Of a DNA stretch of 64,000 nt, positions 1-9,200 are shown piece after piece. The translations under genes were made by a program, and so were the position numbers. The stretch's first letter is position 1. Each line of letters begins with the position of its first letter. Under the pieces are notes generated by a model. That model had not been told where the DNA came from, did not search any database, and saw nothing but the letters and a program-made list of their open reading frames with translations. The stretch covers positions 1 through 64,000 of the forward strand of contig NZ_JAGYJH010000001.1 of the NCBI RefSeq assembly GCF_018402285.1, in the 5' to 3' direction. This stretch comes from Hyphomonas sp. (lineage in GTDB: Bacteria > Pseudomonadota > Alphaproteobacteria > Caulobacterales > Hyphomonadaceae).

Positions 1-13
1 AAGGAAGGATGAA

Positions 14-89
14 TGGTGGGCGATGACGGGCTCGAACCGCCGACATCCTGCGTGTAAAGCAGGCGCTCTACCAACTGAGCTAATCGCCC
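14..89 (-). tRNA. tRNA-Val (anticodon UAC)
   Basis: On the minus strand the sequence folds as a full cloverleaf. Acceptor arm GGGCGAT pairs with ATCGCCC, followed by discriminator A and an encoded CCA at 14-16. The anticodon arm CCTGC-TTTACAC-GCAGG puts UAC in the loop, and the T-arm carries GGTTCGAGCC. UAC decodes valine. The CCA is genomically encoded. It lies about 110 bases beyond the lon terminator on the same strand, so it is transcribed separately from lon or by read-through. Confidence 0.97.
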
Positions 90-200
90 CACCAGCGCCC
101 TCATAACCGGGCGGGCGGCCTGAAGGCAAGTGCGCTTTGCCGCGCTGCGCAGCGCAGCCCCTCCAGCAGCACACCTGCCCCACCCCGCTCGCGCGCAAAC

Positions 201-232
201 AAAAAGCCCCCTCGTTTCCGAGAGGGCTTTTC
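201..232 (-). terminator. Intrinsic terminator of lon
   Basis: Read on the minus strand, AAAAGCCCTCTCGG and its complement form a GC-rich hairpin with a short loop, followed by a T-tract ending in TTTTTG. It starts 26 bases after the lon stop codon. Confidence 0.85.
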
Positions 233-257
233 CTTCAGTTCAGTCCAGGCTCGAAGC

Positions 258-2675
258 TCAGTGCGTGCGCACCGCGTCACCGTCACCGGAATTGCCCGGT
301 CCGCCGCCAAGGCTCGCCTGCAGGCGGGCCTCGTCTTCTTCCGACCATTCGATCGGCGTCAGCGGCCCGGTCAGCGCCAGTTTCAGAACTTCCTGGATGT
401 CGGACACAGGAATGATCTTCATGCCGGTTTTGACGTTGTCGGGGATCTCGTCGAGGTCCTTCTCGTTTTCCTTCGGGATCAGCACCGTCTTGATGCCGCC
501 GCGCAGGGCCGCGAGCAGTTTCTCCTTGAGGCCGCCAATCGGCAGCACCCGTCCACGCAGGGATATCTCGCCCGTCATCGCCACTTCGCGGTTCACCGGA
601 ATGCCGGTCAGCAGCGAGACGATGGCCGTGGTCATGGCCGCGCCAGCAGACGGCCCATCCTTGGGCGTTGCGCCATCAGGCACATGCACGTGGATGTCGG
701 TCGTGTTAAACACCGTCGGCTTGATGCCGAGCGCGACCGAGCGCGAGCGCACCAGCGAGCTGGCCGCCGAGATCGACTCCTTCATCACATCGCGCAGGTT
801 GCCCGTCACCTTCATCGCGCCGCGGCCGGGCATCTTCACCGCCTCGATCGTGAGGAGGTCGCCGCCCACTTCCGTCCAGGCGAGGCCGGTCACGGCGCCC
901 ACCTGATCGGTTTCGTCGGCAAGGCCATAACGATGCTTCCGGACGCCCGCATACTGGGCGAGGTTCTCCGAATTGATGGTCAGGCTTGTGATGTCCTGCG
1001 TCGCCAGTTCGCGCACGGCCTTGCGGGCCAGGCGGGAAACTTCGCGCTTCAGGCTGCGCACGCCCGCTTCCCGGCTGTAATACCGGATCAGGTCGCGGAT
1101 GGCGTCGTCGGTGACGATCCATTCCTCTTCCTTGAGGCCGTGATCCTCACGCACCTGGGGAACCAGGTGGCGCTTGGTGATCTCCAGCTTTTCGTCCTCG
1201 GTATAGCCTGCGATGCGGATGATCTCCATGCGGTCCAGCAAGGGCTGGGGCATGTTGAGCGAGTTCGCCGTCGTCACGAACATCACGTCGGAAAGGTCAT
1301 AGTCGACCTCCAGATAGTGGTCGTTGAACGTGGAGTTCTGCTCCGGATCGAGCACTTCCAGCAGCGCTGAAGCCGGATCGCCGCGATGGTCCATGCCCAT
1401 CTTGTCGATCTCGTCGAGCAGGAACAGCGGGTTGCCGCTCTTGGTCTTCTTGAGGCTCTGGATCACCCGGCCCGGCATCGAGCCGATATAGGTCCGGCGG
1501 TGGCCGCGGATCTCGCTCTCGTCACGCACGCCGCCCAGCGACACGCGCACAAAGTCGCGTCCCGTGGCTTCGGCAATCGAGCGCCCGAGCGATGTCTTGC
1601 CTACGCCCGGAGGTCCCACGAGGCAGAGGATCGGGCCTTTCAGGCGCCCGGTCCGCTTCTGCACGGCGAGGTATTCCAGGATACGCTCCTTCACCTTGTC
1701 GAGGCCGTAATGGTCGTCATCGAGCTGTTTCTCGGCCTTTGTCAGGTCGGTCTCGATATCCTTCCGCTTGCCCCAGGGCAGCGACAGCAGCCAGTCGAGA
1801 TAGTTGCGCACAACCGTGGATTCGGCAGACATCGGCGACATCTGGCGCAGTTTCTTGATCTCGGCTTCCGCCTTGGTGCGCGCTTCCAGGCTCAGCGGCG
1901 TGTCGGCGATCTTCTGGTCGAGTTCGGCCAGCTCGTCGCGGTCAGAGCCTTCGCCCTGATCGCCCAGCTCGCGCTGGATCGCCTTCATCTGCTCGTTGAG
2001 GTAATATTCGCGCTGGGTCTTTTCCATCTGCCGCTTGACGCGGTTTTTGATCTTCCGCTCCATCTGCAGCATGCCCATCTCGCCTTCCATAAGCGAGAAC
2101 ACCTTCTCGAGGCGGTCCTTCACCTCCGGCATCTCCAGCAATTCCTGCTTGTCGGAGAGCTTCACCGAAAGGTTCGACGCCACCTGGTCGGCAAGCCGGC
2201 CGGGATCGGTCAGCTGGCTGATCGTGGTCACCGCTTCGGGCGGGATCTTGCGGTTGAGCTTTACGTAATTCTCGAACTGCTCCTGCACGGCGCGCATCAG
2301 CGCCTGCACATCGGTACCCGACGCATCGGCTTCCGGAATGGCCTCCACCTCGGCCTCGAAATATTCGGACCGGTCGTGCAGCGCCAACAGCTTAGCGCGC
2401 GTGCGGCCCTCGACCAGCACCTTCACGGTGCCATCTGGCAGCTTCAGCAGTTGCAGGATGGTCGCCAGAGTGCCAGTGGCATGCAGATCGCCGGTCACCG
2501 GGTTGTCGATCGCCGCATCCTTCTGGGCCACCAGCATGATCTCATTGTCGGACTCGTCGATCATCTCGAGCGCCCGGACGGACTTGTCGCGGCCCACAAA
2601 CAACGGCGCAACCATGTCAGGGAAAACAACGATGTCCCGAAGCGGCAACACCGGCACTGTCTTGGTCTTTGGCAT
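258..2675 (-). CDS. lon: ATP-dependent protease Lon (La)
   Basis: Cytoplasmic AAA+ serine protease that degrades damaged and regulatory proteins. In Caulobacter relatives its targets include CcrM and DnaA. The order is the usual one: an N-terminal substrate-binding domain ([12 protein letters not shown] near the start), a coiled middle region, an AAA+ module with Walker A GPPGVGKT near residue 355, and a C-terminal Ser-Lys protease domain with the catalytic serine in PKDGPSAG. At about 805 residues it is full length. The frame stays open to a TTG at 2681, but an AAAGGAGG ribosome site lies 9 bases before the ATG at 2675 and only 3-4 before the TTG, so I chose the ATG. It is transcribed divergently from parE, with about 310 bases between them. 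Confidence 0.97.
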   Translation of the reverse strand: MPKTKTVPVLPLRDIVVFPDMVAPLFVGRDKSVRALEMIDESDNEIMLVAQKDAAIDNPVTGDLHATGTLATILQLLKLPDGTVKVLVEGRTRAKLLALHDRSEYFEAEVEAIPEADASGTDVQALMRAVQEQFENYVKLNRKIPPEAVTTISQLTDPGRLADQVASNLSVKLSDKQELLEMPEVKDRLEKVFSLMEGEMGMLQMERKIKNRVKRQMEKTQREYYLNEQMKAIQRELGDQGEGSDRDELAELDQKIADTPLSLEARTKAEAEIKKLRQMSPMSAESTVVRNYLDWLLSLPWGKRKDIETDLTKAEKQLDDDHYGLDKVKERILEYLAVQKRTGRLKGPILCLVGPPGVGKTSLGRSIAEATGRDFVRVSLGGVRDESEIRGHRRTYIGSMPGRVIQSLKKTKSGNPLFLLDEIDKMGMDHRGDPASALLEVLDPEQNSTFNDHYLEVDYDLSDVMFVTTANSLNMPQPLLDRMEIIRIAGYTEDEKLEITKRHLVPQVREDHGLKEEEWIVTDDAIRDLIRYYSREAGVRSLKREVSRLARKAVRELATQDITSLTINSENLAQYAGVRKHRYGLADETDQVGAVTGLAWTEVGGDLLTIEAVKMPGRGAMKVTGNLRDVMKESISAASSLVRSRSVALGIKPTVFNTTDIHVHVPDGATPKDGPSAGAAMTTAIVSLLTGIPVNREVAMTGEISLRGRVLPIGGLKEKLLAALRGGIKTVLIPKENEKDLDEIPDNVKTGMKIIPVSDIQEVLKLALTGPLTPIEWSEEDEARLQASLGGGPGNSGDGDAVRTH

Positions 2676-2683
2676 CTTCAAGT

Positions 2684-2989
2684 GCCTCCTTTGATTCGGG
2701 CCCCGCTGAGCAGCGACCCTTATACCCTGTCATGCCATATAGGGCATTACTGGGGCGACACTAGGAATGTGGAAACCCACCCCTGACCCTGCAAGCGATC
2801 GGCTGCTCAACAATGTTGTGAATTGAGCTCACGCAGCCGCCGCCCCCTTGCCCCGCCTCGCGAAGCCCTGCAGATGGTGCCCCTTGGCAGAATGCCGAAG
2901 GTTAATGCGCCGTTAAGGGCTTTAACCTCCTATCTGCCACGACAGTTCTGCCGGGGTTCGGCGGTGTTCAGTGACGGAGAAGCGGTCCA
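2684..2989. other. Divergent lon/parE intergenic region
   Basis: About 300 bases without a gene. It holds the lon ribosome site (2685-2692), a GANTC methylation site (GATTC, 2693-2697), nested palindromes at 2805-2832 (GCTCAA...TTGAGC around CAACAATGTTG) and a CtrA-like box at 2902-2916. I could not identify a convincing heat-shock (sigma-32) promoter for lon. Confidence 0.6.
2902..2916 (+). promoter_or_regulatory. CtrA-like binding box upstream of parE
   Basis: TTAATGCGCCGTTAA is an exact match to the TTAA-N7-TTAA consensus of the alphaproteobacterial cell-cycle regulator CtrA. It overlaps a second palindrome, GTTAAGGGCTTTAAC (2912-2926). A weak -10-like TATCTG begins 14 bases after the second half-site, and the parE start is 73 bases downstream. 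CtrA control is inferred from the motif alone. Confidence 0.5.
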
Positions 2990-4987
2990 ATGTCCTCAGC
3001 GCGGCAGATGAAGCAAGACGACCTGCTGGCCGGAACGGCGGGCTATTCGGCCAAGGATATCGAGGTTCTCGAGGGCCTTGAGCCCGTCCGCAAGCGCCCG
3101 GGCATGTATATCGGCGGCACCGACGAGCGCGCCTGGCACCATCTCTTCGCCGAAGTCCTCGACAACGCCATGGACGAAGCCGTCGCCGGCTATGCCAACC
3201 GCATCGACATCAAGCTCGACGCCGACGGCTTCCTTACCGTGGTCGACAACGGACGCGGCATCCCCATCGACCCCCACCCGAAATTCCCCAAGAAATCAGC
3301 GCTCGAAGTCATCATGACGACGCTCCACTCGGGCGGCAAATTCTCCGATAAAGCCTACTCCACCGCCGGCGGCCTCCACGGCGTCGGCATCTCGGTCGTC
3401 AACGCCCTCTCCGAGCTTGTCGAAGTCGAAGTGGCCCGCGACCGCACCCTCTATCGCCAGGATTTCTCGCGCGGCCAGCCGCTCGGCAAGCTCCAGAAGG
3501 TCGGCGCCGCCCCCAACCGGCGCGGCACATCGGTGCGCTTCAAGCCCGATTTCCAGATCTTCGGCGACAAGCTCCGCTGGCGCCCCCAGCGCCTCTTCCA
3601 GATGGCGCGCTCAAAGGCCTATCTCTTCCGCGGCGTCGAAGTGCGCTGGTCGTGTGATCCCGAGCTTCTGCCCGAGGATTCCAAAGTCCCCGCCGAAGCC
3701 GTCCTCTCCTACCCCAATGGCCTGGCTGACCAGCTCACCGAAGTCTTCGGCGACAAATCCACCATCACCGAAACCCCCTTCACGGGCCTCGTCGACATGG
3801 GCGCCGAGGGCAAGGTCGAATGGGCCATCGCCTGGACCCAGGCCGGCTTCGGTGAGGCAGACGGCTTTGCCCGCTCCTACTGTAACACCATCCCGACGCC
3901 CGAAGGCGGCACCCATGAGGCCGGTTTCCGCTCGGCCATCACCAAGGGCATCCGTAATTTCGGCGAACTCACCGGCAACAAGAAAGCTGCCGAAGTCACC
4001 GCAGAGGACATCATGGGCCATTCCGGCCTCCTTCTCTCGGTCTTCATCCGCGGCCCCGAATTTGTCGGACAGACGAAAGACAAGCTCTCCTCCACTCACG
4101 CCTTCCGCCTGGTGGAAAACGCCGTCCGCGATCACTTCGACCATTGGCTCGCCGGCTCCCCAAAGGAAGCGGGCAAGCTGCTCGGCTGGGCGATTGACCG
4201 GGCCGACGAGCGCGCCAAGCGCCGCAAGGCCAAGGAAATCAGCCGCAAGTCCGCCACCAAGAAACTCCGCCTGCCCGGCAAGCTCGCCGATTGCTCCGCC
4301 AAGGGCCCGGAAGGCACCGAGCTTTTCCTGGTCGAAGGCGACTCGGCCGGCGGCTCGGCCAAGCAGGCCCGCAACCGCGAGACGCAGGCGATCCTTCCCC
4401 TGCGCGGCAAGATCCTCAACGTCGAAAGCGCGTCCGATGACAAGCTTATGGGCAACCAGGAACTCTCTGACCTCTCCCTTGCTCTGGGCACCGACCTTGG
4501 CCGCAAGTTCAACATCGATGATCTGCGCTATGAGCGCATCATCATCATGACCGATGCCGATGTCGACGGCGCCCACATCGCCGCCCTCCTCATCACCTTC
4601 TTCTACCGGCTCACCCCCGGCCTGATCGAAAGCGGCCGGCTCTATCTCGCCCTGCCCCCGCTCTACAAGCTGTCGAACAAGGGCAACATCCACTATGCCA
4701 TGGACGACGCCGACCGTGCCCGGATCATGAAGGAACACTTCAAGGGCAACCAGAAAGTCGACATGACCCGCTTCAAGGGCCTCGGCGAAATGAACCCGGC
4801 CCAGCTCAAAGAGACCACCATGAACCCGGCCAGCCGCACCCTCGCGCGCGTCACCTTGCCCGCCACCATGGACGACCTCGAAATCAAGCCCGCCGACCTC
4901 ATCAACACCCTGATGGGCAAGAAAGCCGAACTCCGCTTCCGCTTCATCCAGGAAAACGCCGCCTTCGTCGAAGAGCTGGATATCTAA
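2990..4987 (+). CDS. parE: DNA topoisomerase IV subunit B (ParE)
   Basis: ATPase subunit of topoisomerase IV, which decatenates replicated chromosomes together with ParC (not in this window). The protein has 665 residues, normal for the family. A GHKL ATPase domain carries LDNAMDEA, DNGRGIP and GGLHGVG. It is followed by the transducer domain, then a TOPRIM domain with EGDSAGGSA near residue 450 and the metal-binding DADVDG. The closing motif PLRGKILNVE and the absence of the GyrB-type insertion favour ParE over GyrB. The start is the ATG after GGAGAAGCGGTCCA. A CtrA-like box lies upstream, which would suit cell-cycle-timed expression. Confidence 0.95.
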   Translation: MSSARQMKQDDLLAGTAGYSAKDIEVLEGLEPVRKRPGMYIGGTDERAWHHLFAEVLDNAMDEAVAGYANRIDIKLDADGFLTVVDNGRGIPIDPHPKFPKKSALEVIMTTLHSGGKFSDKAYSTAGGLHGVGISVVNALSELVEVEVARDRTLYRQDFSRGQPLGKLQKVGAAPNRRGTSVRFKPDFQIFGDKLRWRPQRLFQMARSKAYLFRGVEVRWSCDPELLPEDSKVPAEAVLSYPNGLADQLTEVFGDKSTITETPFTGLVDMGAEGKVEWAIAWTQAGFGEADGFARSYCNTIPTPEGGTHEAGFRSAITKGIRNFGELTGNKKAAEVTAEDIMGHSGLLLSVFIRGPEFVGQTKDKLSSTHAFRLVENAVRDHFDHWLAGSPKEAGKLLGWAIDRADERAKRRKAKEISRKSATKKLRLPGKLADCSAKGPEGTELFLVEGDSAGGSAKQARNRETQAILPLRGKILNVESASDDKLMGNQELSDLSLALGTDLGRKFNIDDLRYERIIIMTDADVDGAHIAALLITFFYRLTPGLIESGRLYLALPPLYKLSNKGNIHYAMDDADRARIMKEHFKGNQKVDMTRFKGLGEMNPAQLKETTMNPASRTLARVTLPATMDDLEIKPADLINTLMGKKAELRFRFIQENAAFVEELDI

Positions 4988-5086
4988 GCGCCGCCGCCCG
5001 CCCCGCCCCGGCACCTCCTGAGGCCATGCCCGATCGCCTTCCCCACCTCCCGCGCGCACCGCGGGAAGGTCAAGGCGTTTGCCTCA

Positions 5087-5121
5087 TACAAAAAACCCCT
5101 CCGTCACCGGAGGGGTTTCTC
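5087..5121. terminator. Bidirectional terminator between parE and nfeD-like gene
   Basis: ACCCCTCCG and CGGAGGGGT form a 9-bp stem. The A6 on the left gives a perfect U-tract for minus-strand transcription, and TTTCTC on the right gives a weaker one for parE. Confidence 0.8.
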
Positions 5122-5145
5122 AATTCCACAAACAGCGCCCGAAAA

Positions 5146-5610
5146 TCAGGCTTTGCGCACCAGCGCCGTGTTTCCGTCCGTATCGCTGACGACAACCGTA
5201 TCCCCGGCCAGGACCGGCGGCTCGCCCGGAACCGCTTCTGCGCCCCACACGGTATCGCCGATCTGCACCTGGCCGGACCCGGCCACGAAATCCTTCGTCG
5301 CCTGCCCATGCTGGCCGACAAGCCCGGCCATCCGCTTGTTCAGCGTCGGATGCTCCGGCGGCGGCCCGCGCCGCGAAAAGAACATCCGCCCGCCCGCAAC
5401 CAGCACCACGGCCGCAATTCCGAACACCGCCAGCTGCCCCTGCCATCCGGCCAGGCCCTCTGGTGCAAGCCCGGTAAACAGAGCCGTCAGCATCGCGGCA
5501 ATCGAGATCATCAGGAGGTCAAACGTCCCCGTCATCATCTCGATCCCGAAGAGCACAAGCCCCAGAGCAACCCAGTGCCACCAGGTCAGTTCACTCATCA
5601 GAAATTCCAT
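5146..5610 (-). CDS. NfeD family membrane protein
   Basis: A 154-residue inner-membrane protein of the short NfeD type. It has an N-terminal acidic/aromatic segment (WWHWVALG), three predicted membrane helices to about residue 75, then a soluble beta-rich domain of the OB-fold type (about 85-154). Short NfeD proteins partner with SPFH/stomatin proteins in membrane microdomains. The gene starts 31 bases after its SPFH partner, with AAGGAGG ahead of the ATG, so the two form an operon. The family role in membrane quality control is known, but the substrate here is not. Confidence 0.85.
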   Translation of the reverse strand: MEFLMSELTWWHWVALGLVLFGIEMMTGTFDLLMISIAAMLTALFTGLAPEGLAGWQGQLAVFGIAAVVLVAGGRMFFSRRGPPPEHPTLNKRMAGLVGQHGQATKDFVAGSGQVQIGDTVWGAEAVPGEPPVLAGDTVVVSDTDGNTALVRKA

Positions 5611-5641
5611 CGAAAGCCTCCTTCAGCAGGCGGATGAATGG

Positions 5642-6607
5642 CTAGTCTTCACGCCGCGTCGGCGGCACGGCGCCCTGCGGGCGCGGCGGTGGCGCAGAGT
5701 TTTTCGCCGAGTCCGTCAGTCCTCGTATCCCCTCTATTGTGCCGAGGATCGAGGAGAATTCCGCCGGGATGATCACGGTGCGCTGCTGCGGCGAGGTCGC
5801 CAGCTTCTCGAACGCGGCCACATAGGCCTGGCCGAGGAAGTAGTTGATCGCGTTCACGTCGCCCCGCGCAATGGCTTCAGACACCATCGCGGTTGCCTTG
5901 GCTTCGGCTTCGGCTTCGCGCTCGCGGGCTTCGGCGTCGCGGAAGGCGGCTTCCTTGCGGCCCTCGGCCTGCAGGATCTGCGCCTGCTTCTGGCCCTCCG
6001 CCTTGAGGATGGCAGACTGTTTCTCGCCCTCGGCGGTCAGGATTTCGGCCCGCTTCAGGCGCTCGGCCTTCATTTGCCGCGCCATCGCCTCGGTGATGTC
6101 GGCGGGCGGGGTAAGGTCCTTTATCTCGATCCGGGTGACCTTGATGCCCCAGGGATGGGTCGCCGCGTCAATCGTGCCCAGAAGGCGCGCATTGATCTCA
6201 TCCCGGTTCGACAGCACCTGGTCCAGGTCCATCGAGCCGACCACGGTGCGGATATTTGTCATCGAGAGGTTGGTGATCGCATGGGTGAGGTTGTTGACCT
6301 CATAGGCCGCCTGCACCGCATCGATCACCTGGATGAACACGATGGCGTCACACGAGACCATCGCGTTGTCGCGGGTAATCACTTCCTGCTGGGGCACGTC
6401 CAGCACGGTCTCCATCATGTTCATCTTCCGGCCCACCCGGTCGATGAAGGGCGTGATGACCGACACACCCGGGACGAGCGTGCGCGTGTAGCGGCCAAAG
6501 CGTTCCACGGTCCAGTTATGGCCCTGCGGCACGAATTTGAAGGCCGACACGATGCCGATCAGGCCAACGACGGCGATCAGCAGGAATACGGCGAGAAAAA
6601 TATCCAT
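5642..6607 (-). CDS. SPFH/stomatin-like membrane protease-associated protein (QmcA type)
   Basis: One N-terminal membrane helix (MDIFLAVFLLIAVVGLIGIV) is followed by an SPFH/Band 7 domain (VPQGHNWTVERFGRY onward). Next comes a long charged, Ala/Glu-rich coiled-coil with repeated AEGEKQSAILKAEGQKQAQI-like units, and a short polar tail. It has about 321 residues, normal for the QmcA/stomatin group. The frame stays open upstream to 6715, but the ATG at 6607 has a GAGAGGG ribosome site and begins at the membrane helix. It is the first gene of the operon with the NfeD protein. Such pairs scaffold membrane microdomains and modulate FtsH-type proteases; that role is inferred. Confidence 0.9.
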   Translation of the reverse strand: MDIFLAVFLLIAVVGLIGIVSAFKFVPQGHNWTVERFGRYTRTLVPGVSVITPFIDRVGRKMNMMETVLDVPQQEVITRDNAMVSCDAIVFIQVIDAVQAAYEVNNLTHAITNLSMTNIRTVVGSMDLDQVLSNRDEINARLLGTIDAATHPWGIKVTRIEIKDLTPPADITEAMARQMKAERLKRAEILTAEGEKQSAILKAEGQKQAQILQAEGRKEAAFRDAEAREREAEAEAKATAMVSEAIARGDVNAINYFLGQAYVAAFEKLATSPQQRTVIIPAEFSSILGTIEGIRGLTDSAKNSAPPPRPQGAVPPTRRED

Positions 6608-6676
6608 GGGTCCCTCTCCACGTTGATTACACTTACGAATTGGGGAGGGTTTGCCGTTTTTCAATAAATCCGTACT

Positions 6677-6712
6677 GAAAATCGGCCTGCCACGTCCCCG
6701 CAGCAGGCCGAT
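6677..6712 (-). terminator. Likely intrinsic terminator of the peroxiredoxin gene
   Basis: Perfect 10-bp inverted repeat ATCGGCCTGC / GCAGGCCGAT with a 12-base loop, followed on the minus strand by TTTC. The U-tract is short, so its efficiency is uncertain. It lies 49 bases after the peroxiredoxin stop. Confidence 0.55.
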
Positions 6713-6760
6713 CATCGCTGTATTCGGTAACAGGCGCTTAAACGTGCGCCCGCTAAATCA

Positions 6761-7243
6761 TCAGAGCTGGCCGAGCAGGTAGTCGGCGGCGGACACCTTG
6801 AATTCCCCGCCCGATTCCACGTTCAGTTCGGCTACAATGCCGTCCTTGACCAGCATGGAGTAGCGCTGCGAGCGCTTGCCCATGCCAAAGCCGGTGGCGT
6901 CGAGTTCGAGGCCAAGGGACTGCGCAAACGCGCCATTTCCGTCGGCCAGCATCCGCACGCTCTCTTCGGCGTGGGAGGATTTACCCCAGGCGCCCATAAC
7001 GAACACGTCGTTCACCGAGGTGCAGACGATCTCGTCAACGCCCTTGGCCTTGAAGTCGCCTGCCTTGTCGACATAGCCCGGCAGGTGACGCGCCGAACAG
7101 GTCGGGGTGTAGGCGCCCGGCACCGCAAACAGCGCCACCGTCTTGCCGCCGAACACCTGCGCAGTGGTCACGGGCTTGGGCCCGTCCACGGTCATTTCCA
7201 TAAAAGTCGCTTCCGGAAGCTTGTCGCCTACTTTGATCGCCAT
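6761..7243 (-). CDS. Peroxiredoxin (Prx5-like redoxin)
   Basis: Thiol peroxidase of 160 residues, cytoplasmic, reducing hydrogen peroxide and alkyl hydroperoxides. The peroxidatic cysteine is Cys49 in PGAYTPTCSARHLP, the classic PxxxTxxC context. There is no fused glutaredoxin domain, so an external thiol reductant is needed. The start is the ATG at 7243 preceded by AAGGAG; the frame is open further upstream but that part has no family similarity. Endonuclease V follows 38 bases upstream on the same strand, so co-transcription is possible. Confidence 0.92.
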   Translation of the reverse strand: MAIKVGDKLPEATFMEMTVDGPKPVTTAQVFGGKTVALFAVPGAYTPTCSARHLPGYVDKAGDFKAKGVDEIVCTSVNDVFVMGAWGKSSHAEESVRMLADGNGAFAQSLGLELDATGFGMGKRSQRYSMLVKDGIVAELNVESGGEFKVSAADYLLGQL

Positions 7244-7281
7244 GGCAGTTTTCTCCTTGTTTGGCCCAACGAAATAGGCCG

Positions 7282-7944
7282 CTACGGCCCATCCCGCAAT
7301 GCTTCCCCCACAAGACGGTCGGCGATCCGCGTGGTTTCCGGCAACCGGTAGCGCGGCGCGAGCCTGAGCACCCAGGCGCACGCCGTCTCCAGGCTCACCC
7401 GGTGCCCGCTCGAAACATACACCGGCGCCACCGCGTCCCGCGTGCGCAGCATCGCGCCGATCTCCTCGCCCCGGTCCATCAGCGCCGCCCGGCTGCCCCG
7501 CGCCGGTCCCGGCATCTCATGCGTCCCCGTCAGCCGCGTCTTGGCGCAGCCGATGGTCGGCAGCCCCGTCCAAACGCCCAGATGACAGGCAAGGCCAAAC
7601 CGGCGCGGATGGGCAATGCCCTGCCCGTCACACACGATCAGATCCGGCGCCGCCGCCAGCTTCTCCAGCGCCGCCAGAACCGGCGGCAACTCCCGGAACG
7701 AAAACAGCCCCGGTACATACGGAAACACCGGCTCGCCCAGCACGATCTGCACGTCCATCACCTGCAGCGTCACCGCGTCCAGCACAACCGCCGCCGCCGC
7801 CAGCCGGCCGCTTGCGGCGTGATACGACACGTCCACCCCCGCCACCTGCGAGACCAGCCCCAGCCGGTCCTCACGCTCCACCCGCCCCGCCAGCTCCCGC
7901 TGCAGGGCCACGGCCTCTTTCGGTGTCAGATCCCAGGAATGCAT
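7282..7944 (-). CDS. nfi: Endonuclease V (deoxyinosine 3'-endonuclease)
   Basis: Repair enzyme that nicks DNA at the second phosphodiester bond 3' of deoxyinosine. Visible family motifs are the metal-binding Asp in AGVDVSYH, the wedge and catalytic segment YVPGLFSFRELPPVL, and the second Asp in LIVCDGQGIAHPRRFG. The conserved HPR motif is followed by TIGCAKTRLTG, also typical. Its 220 residues match the family length. I chose the ATG at 7944 (MHSWDL) because GGGAGGGG lies 7 bases before it; an upstream in-frame start at 8001 lacks this. Confidence 0.93.
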   Translation of the reverse strand: MHSWDLTPKEAVALQRELAGRVEREDRLGLVSQVAGVDVSYHAASGRLAAAAVVLDAVTLQVMDVQIVLGEPVFPYVPGLFSFRELPPVLAALEKLAAAPDLIVCDGQGIAHPRRFGLACHLGVWTGLPTIGCAKTRLTGTHEMPGPARGSRAALMDRGEEIGAMLRTRDAVAPVYVSSGHRVSLETACAWVLRLAPRYRLPETTRIADRLVGEALRDGP

Positions 7945-8042
7945 GCCTGCACCCCTCCCTGCCCCCGCTTCATTGTCAATGCCGCGAACAAATGCTTGCA
8001 AATGCCTGCCGCCTGCCCCAGCCTTGAAGGCCGGAGCCTGAC

Positions 8043-8610
8043 ATGCAGATTGAAACGGACCTCACCGGCAAACTGCTGATTGCCATGCCTGGCATCGGCG
8101 ACCCGCGCTTCGAGCGGTCGGTGATCCTTGTCTGCGCCCACACACCGGAATTTGCGATGGGCATCATCCTCAACAAGCCGATGGACGGGATCGACCTGCA
8201 GGAAATCATCGACCAGATGGACATCCCCCAGGATGTGGACCTGGAGGGCGTCACCATCCTGGAGGGCGGCCCGGTCGCTACCGGGCGCGGATTTGTTCTG
8301 CACACAGATGACGTCATCTGCGACGGCGCTACCATGGAGGTCGAGGACGAGACTCTGCATGACCGCCACGCGGGAAATCCTCGCCGCCATTGCCTCGGCT
8401 TCGCCGCCGCGCAAATTCGTGATGGCGCTCGGCTATGCCGGCTGGGGCGCAGGCCAGCTGGAAGAAGAACTCGCCCAGAATGCCTGGCTTATCGGCGCGC
8501 CCGATTCAGATCTCGTCTTCGGCGATGCCTATGAACACAAATGGCGACACGCCCTTACGCGGATGGGCGTCGATCTCTCGCGGCTTCAGTCTAACGCCGG
8601 CAACGCCTGA
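8043..8610 (+). pseudogene. YqgE/AlgH (UPF0301) family protein, frameshifted
   Basis: The first half reads in one frame (MQIETDLTGKLLIAMPGIGD to MEVEDE, 8043-8351) and the second in the +1 frame (LCMTATREILAAIA, MALGYAGWGAGQLEEELAQNAW, to SNAGNA at 8610). Together they make one continuous family protein of about 188 residues, the normal length. Removing one base near 8352 restores MEVEDELCMTATREI. As written, translation runs out of frame to 8534. The function of the family is unknown. A sequencing error is as likely as a true mutation, because both halves retain full family conservation. Confidence 0.85.
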
Positions 8611-8616
8611 GGCGGC

Positions 8617-9195
8617 TCAGACCACCGGCGCGCGCAAGAGGTCAAACACATCCGCGCCGGCCGCTTCCAGCTTTTCCTCAAGCGCTTCCACGCCTTCGGC
8701 CTCGGCCAGGGCATACTCGCTGTCAGAGATCGGAATGATCTGCAGCCAGACGGTCCGGCCGCCGTCCTGCTCGAACAGACCAAAGGCCTCGTCCCAGAAA
8801 AACGGATGTACCAGCAACAGGTGCTGCATCTGGCTGCCTGGAAAATAGGGCTGCATCACATCCGGCAGGATCGTACCGAGCGCAATGCTCCACTCGCCCG
8901 CCTGCACCTCATGGGCAATATCGGCGAGCATCTCCACGAACGGGGTCTCATCGGCATAAAGTGCCCCGCACAGTTCCACGCCAAAGCCCATGGGCTCATC
9001 GTCCAGAACCAGTTCCCGGTCGCTGAGGCCGATGGTGGAGCAGGAAAGATAAGTCCCCTCCGGCGCGCCGGAAGACACCAGAACGTTCACGGACAGTCCA
9101 TCCAGATAGGACTGCCCCATCACCTTGATCTCCCCGCCAAACTGGCCGGCAAGATAGTCTGCAATCGCGCGGTGGCGTGCGGGCGCCTGGCTCAT
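8617..9195 (-). CDS. Suppressor-of-fused (SUFU) domain protein
   Basis: A cytoplasmic protein of 192 residues that is almost entirely a SUFU-like domain: VSSGAPEGTYLSCSTIGLSD, ELCGALY, ALGTILPD, HLLLVHPFFWDE, VWLQIIPISDSEY. Bacterial single-domain SUFU proteins are widespread but poorly characterised, and some sit beside polymorphic toxins as immunity proteins. No toxin is visible here. It ends 6 bases from yqgE (convergent) and starts 5 bases after the EAL gene, so it is probably co-transcribed with that gene. Confidence 0.85.
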   Translation of the reverse strand: MSQAPARHRAIADYLAGQFGGEIKVMGQSYLDGLSVNVLVSSGAPEGTYLSCSTIGLSDRELVLDDEPMGFGVELCGALYADETPFVEMLADIAHEVQAGEWSIALGTILPDVMQPYFPGSQMQHLLLVHPFFWDEAFGLFEQDGGRTVWLQIIPISDSEYALAEAEGVEALEEKLEAAGADVFDLLRAPVV

Positions 9196-9200
9196 TCGCG

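Noticed and set aside
261-2786. Two long plus-strand frames (369 and 466 codons) opposite lon
   Set aside because: They are antisense to a complete, conserved lon and arise from third-position G/C bias. They are His/Arg/Gln-rich and lack ribosome sites and family motifs.
3611-5059. 482-codon minus-strand frame opposite parE
   Set aside because: Antisense shadow of parE with a Gly/Val/Glu-rich repetitive composition.
8340-8360. Programmed +1 frameshifting in yqgE
   Set aside because: There is no slippery codon followed by a stop or stimulatory structure, and the family has no known recoding. A mutation or sequence error explains it better.
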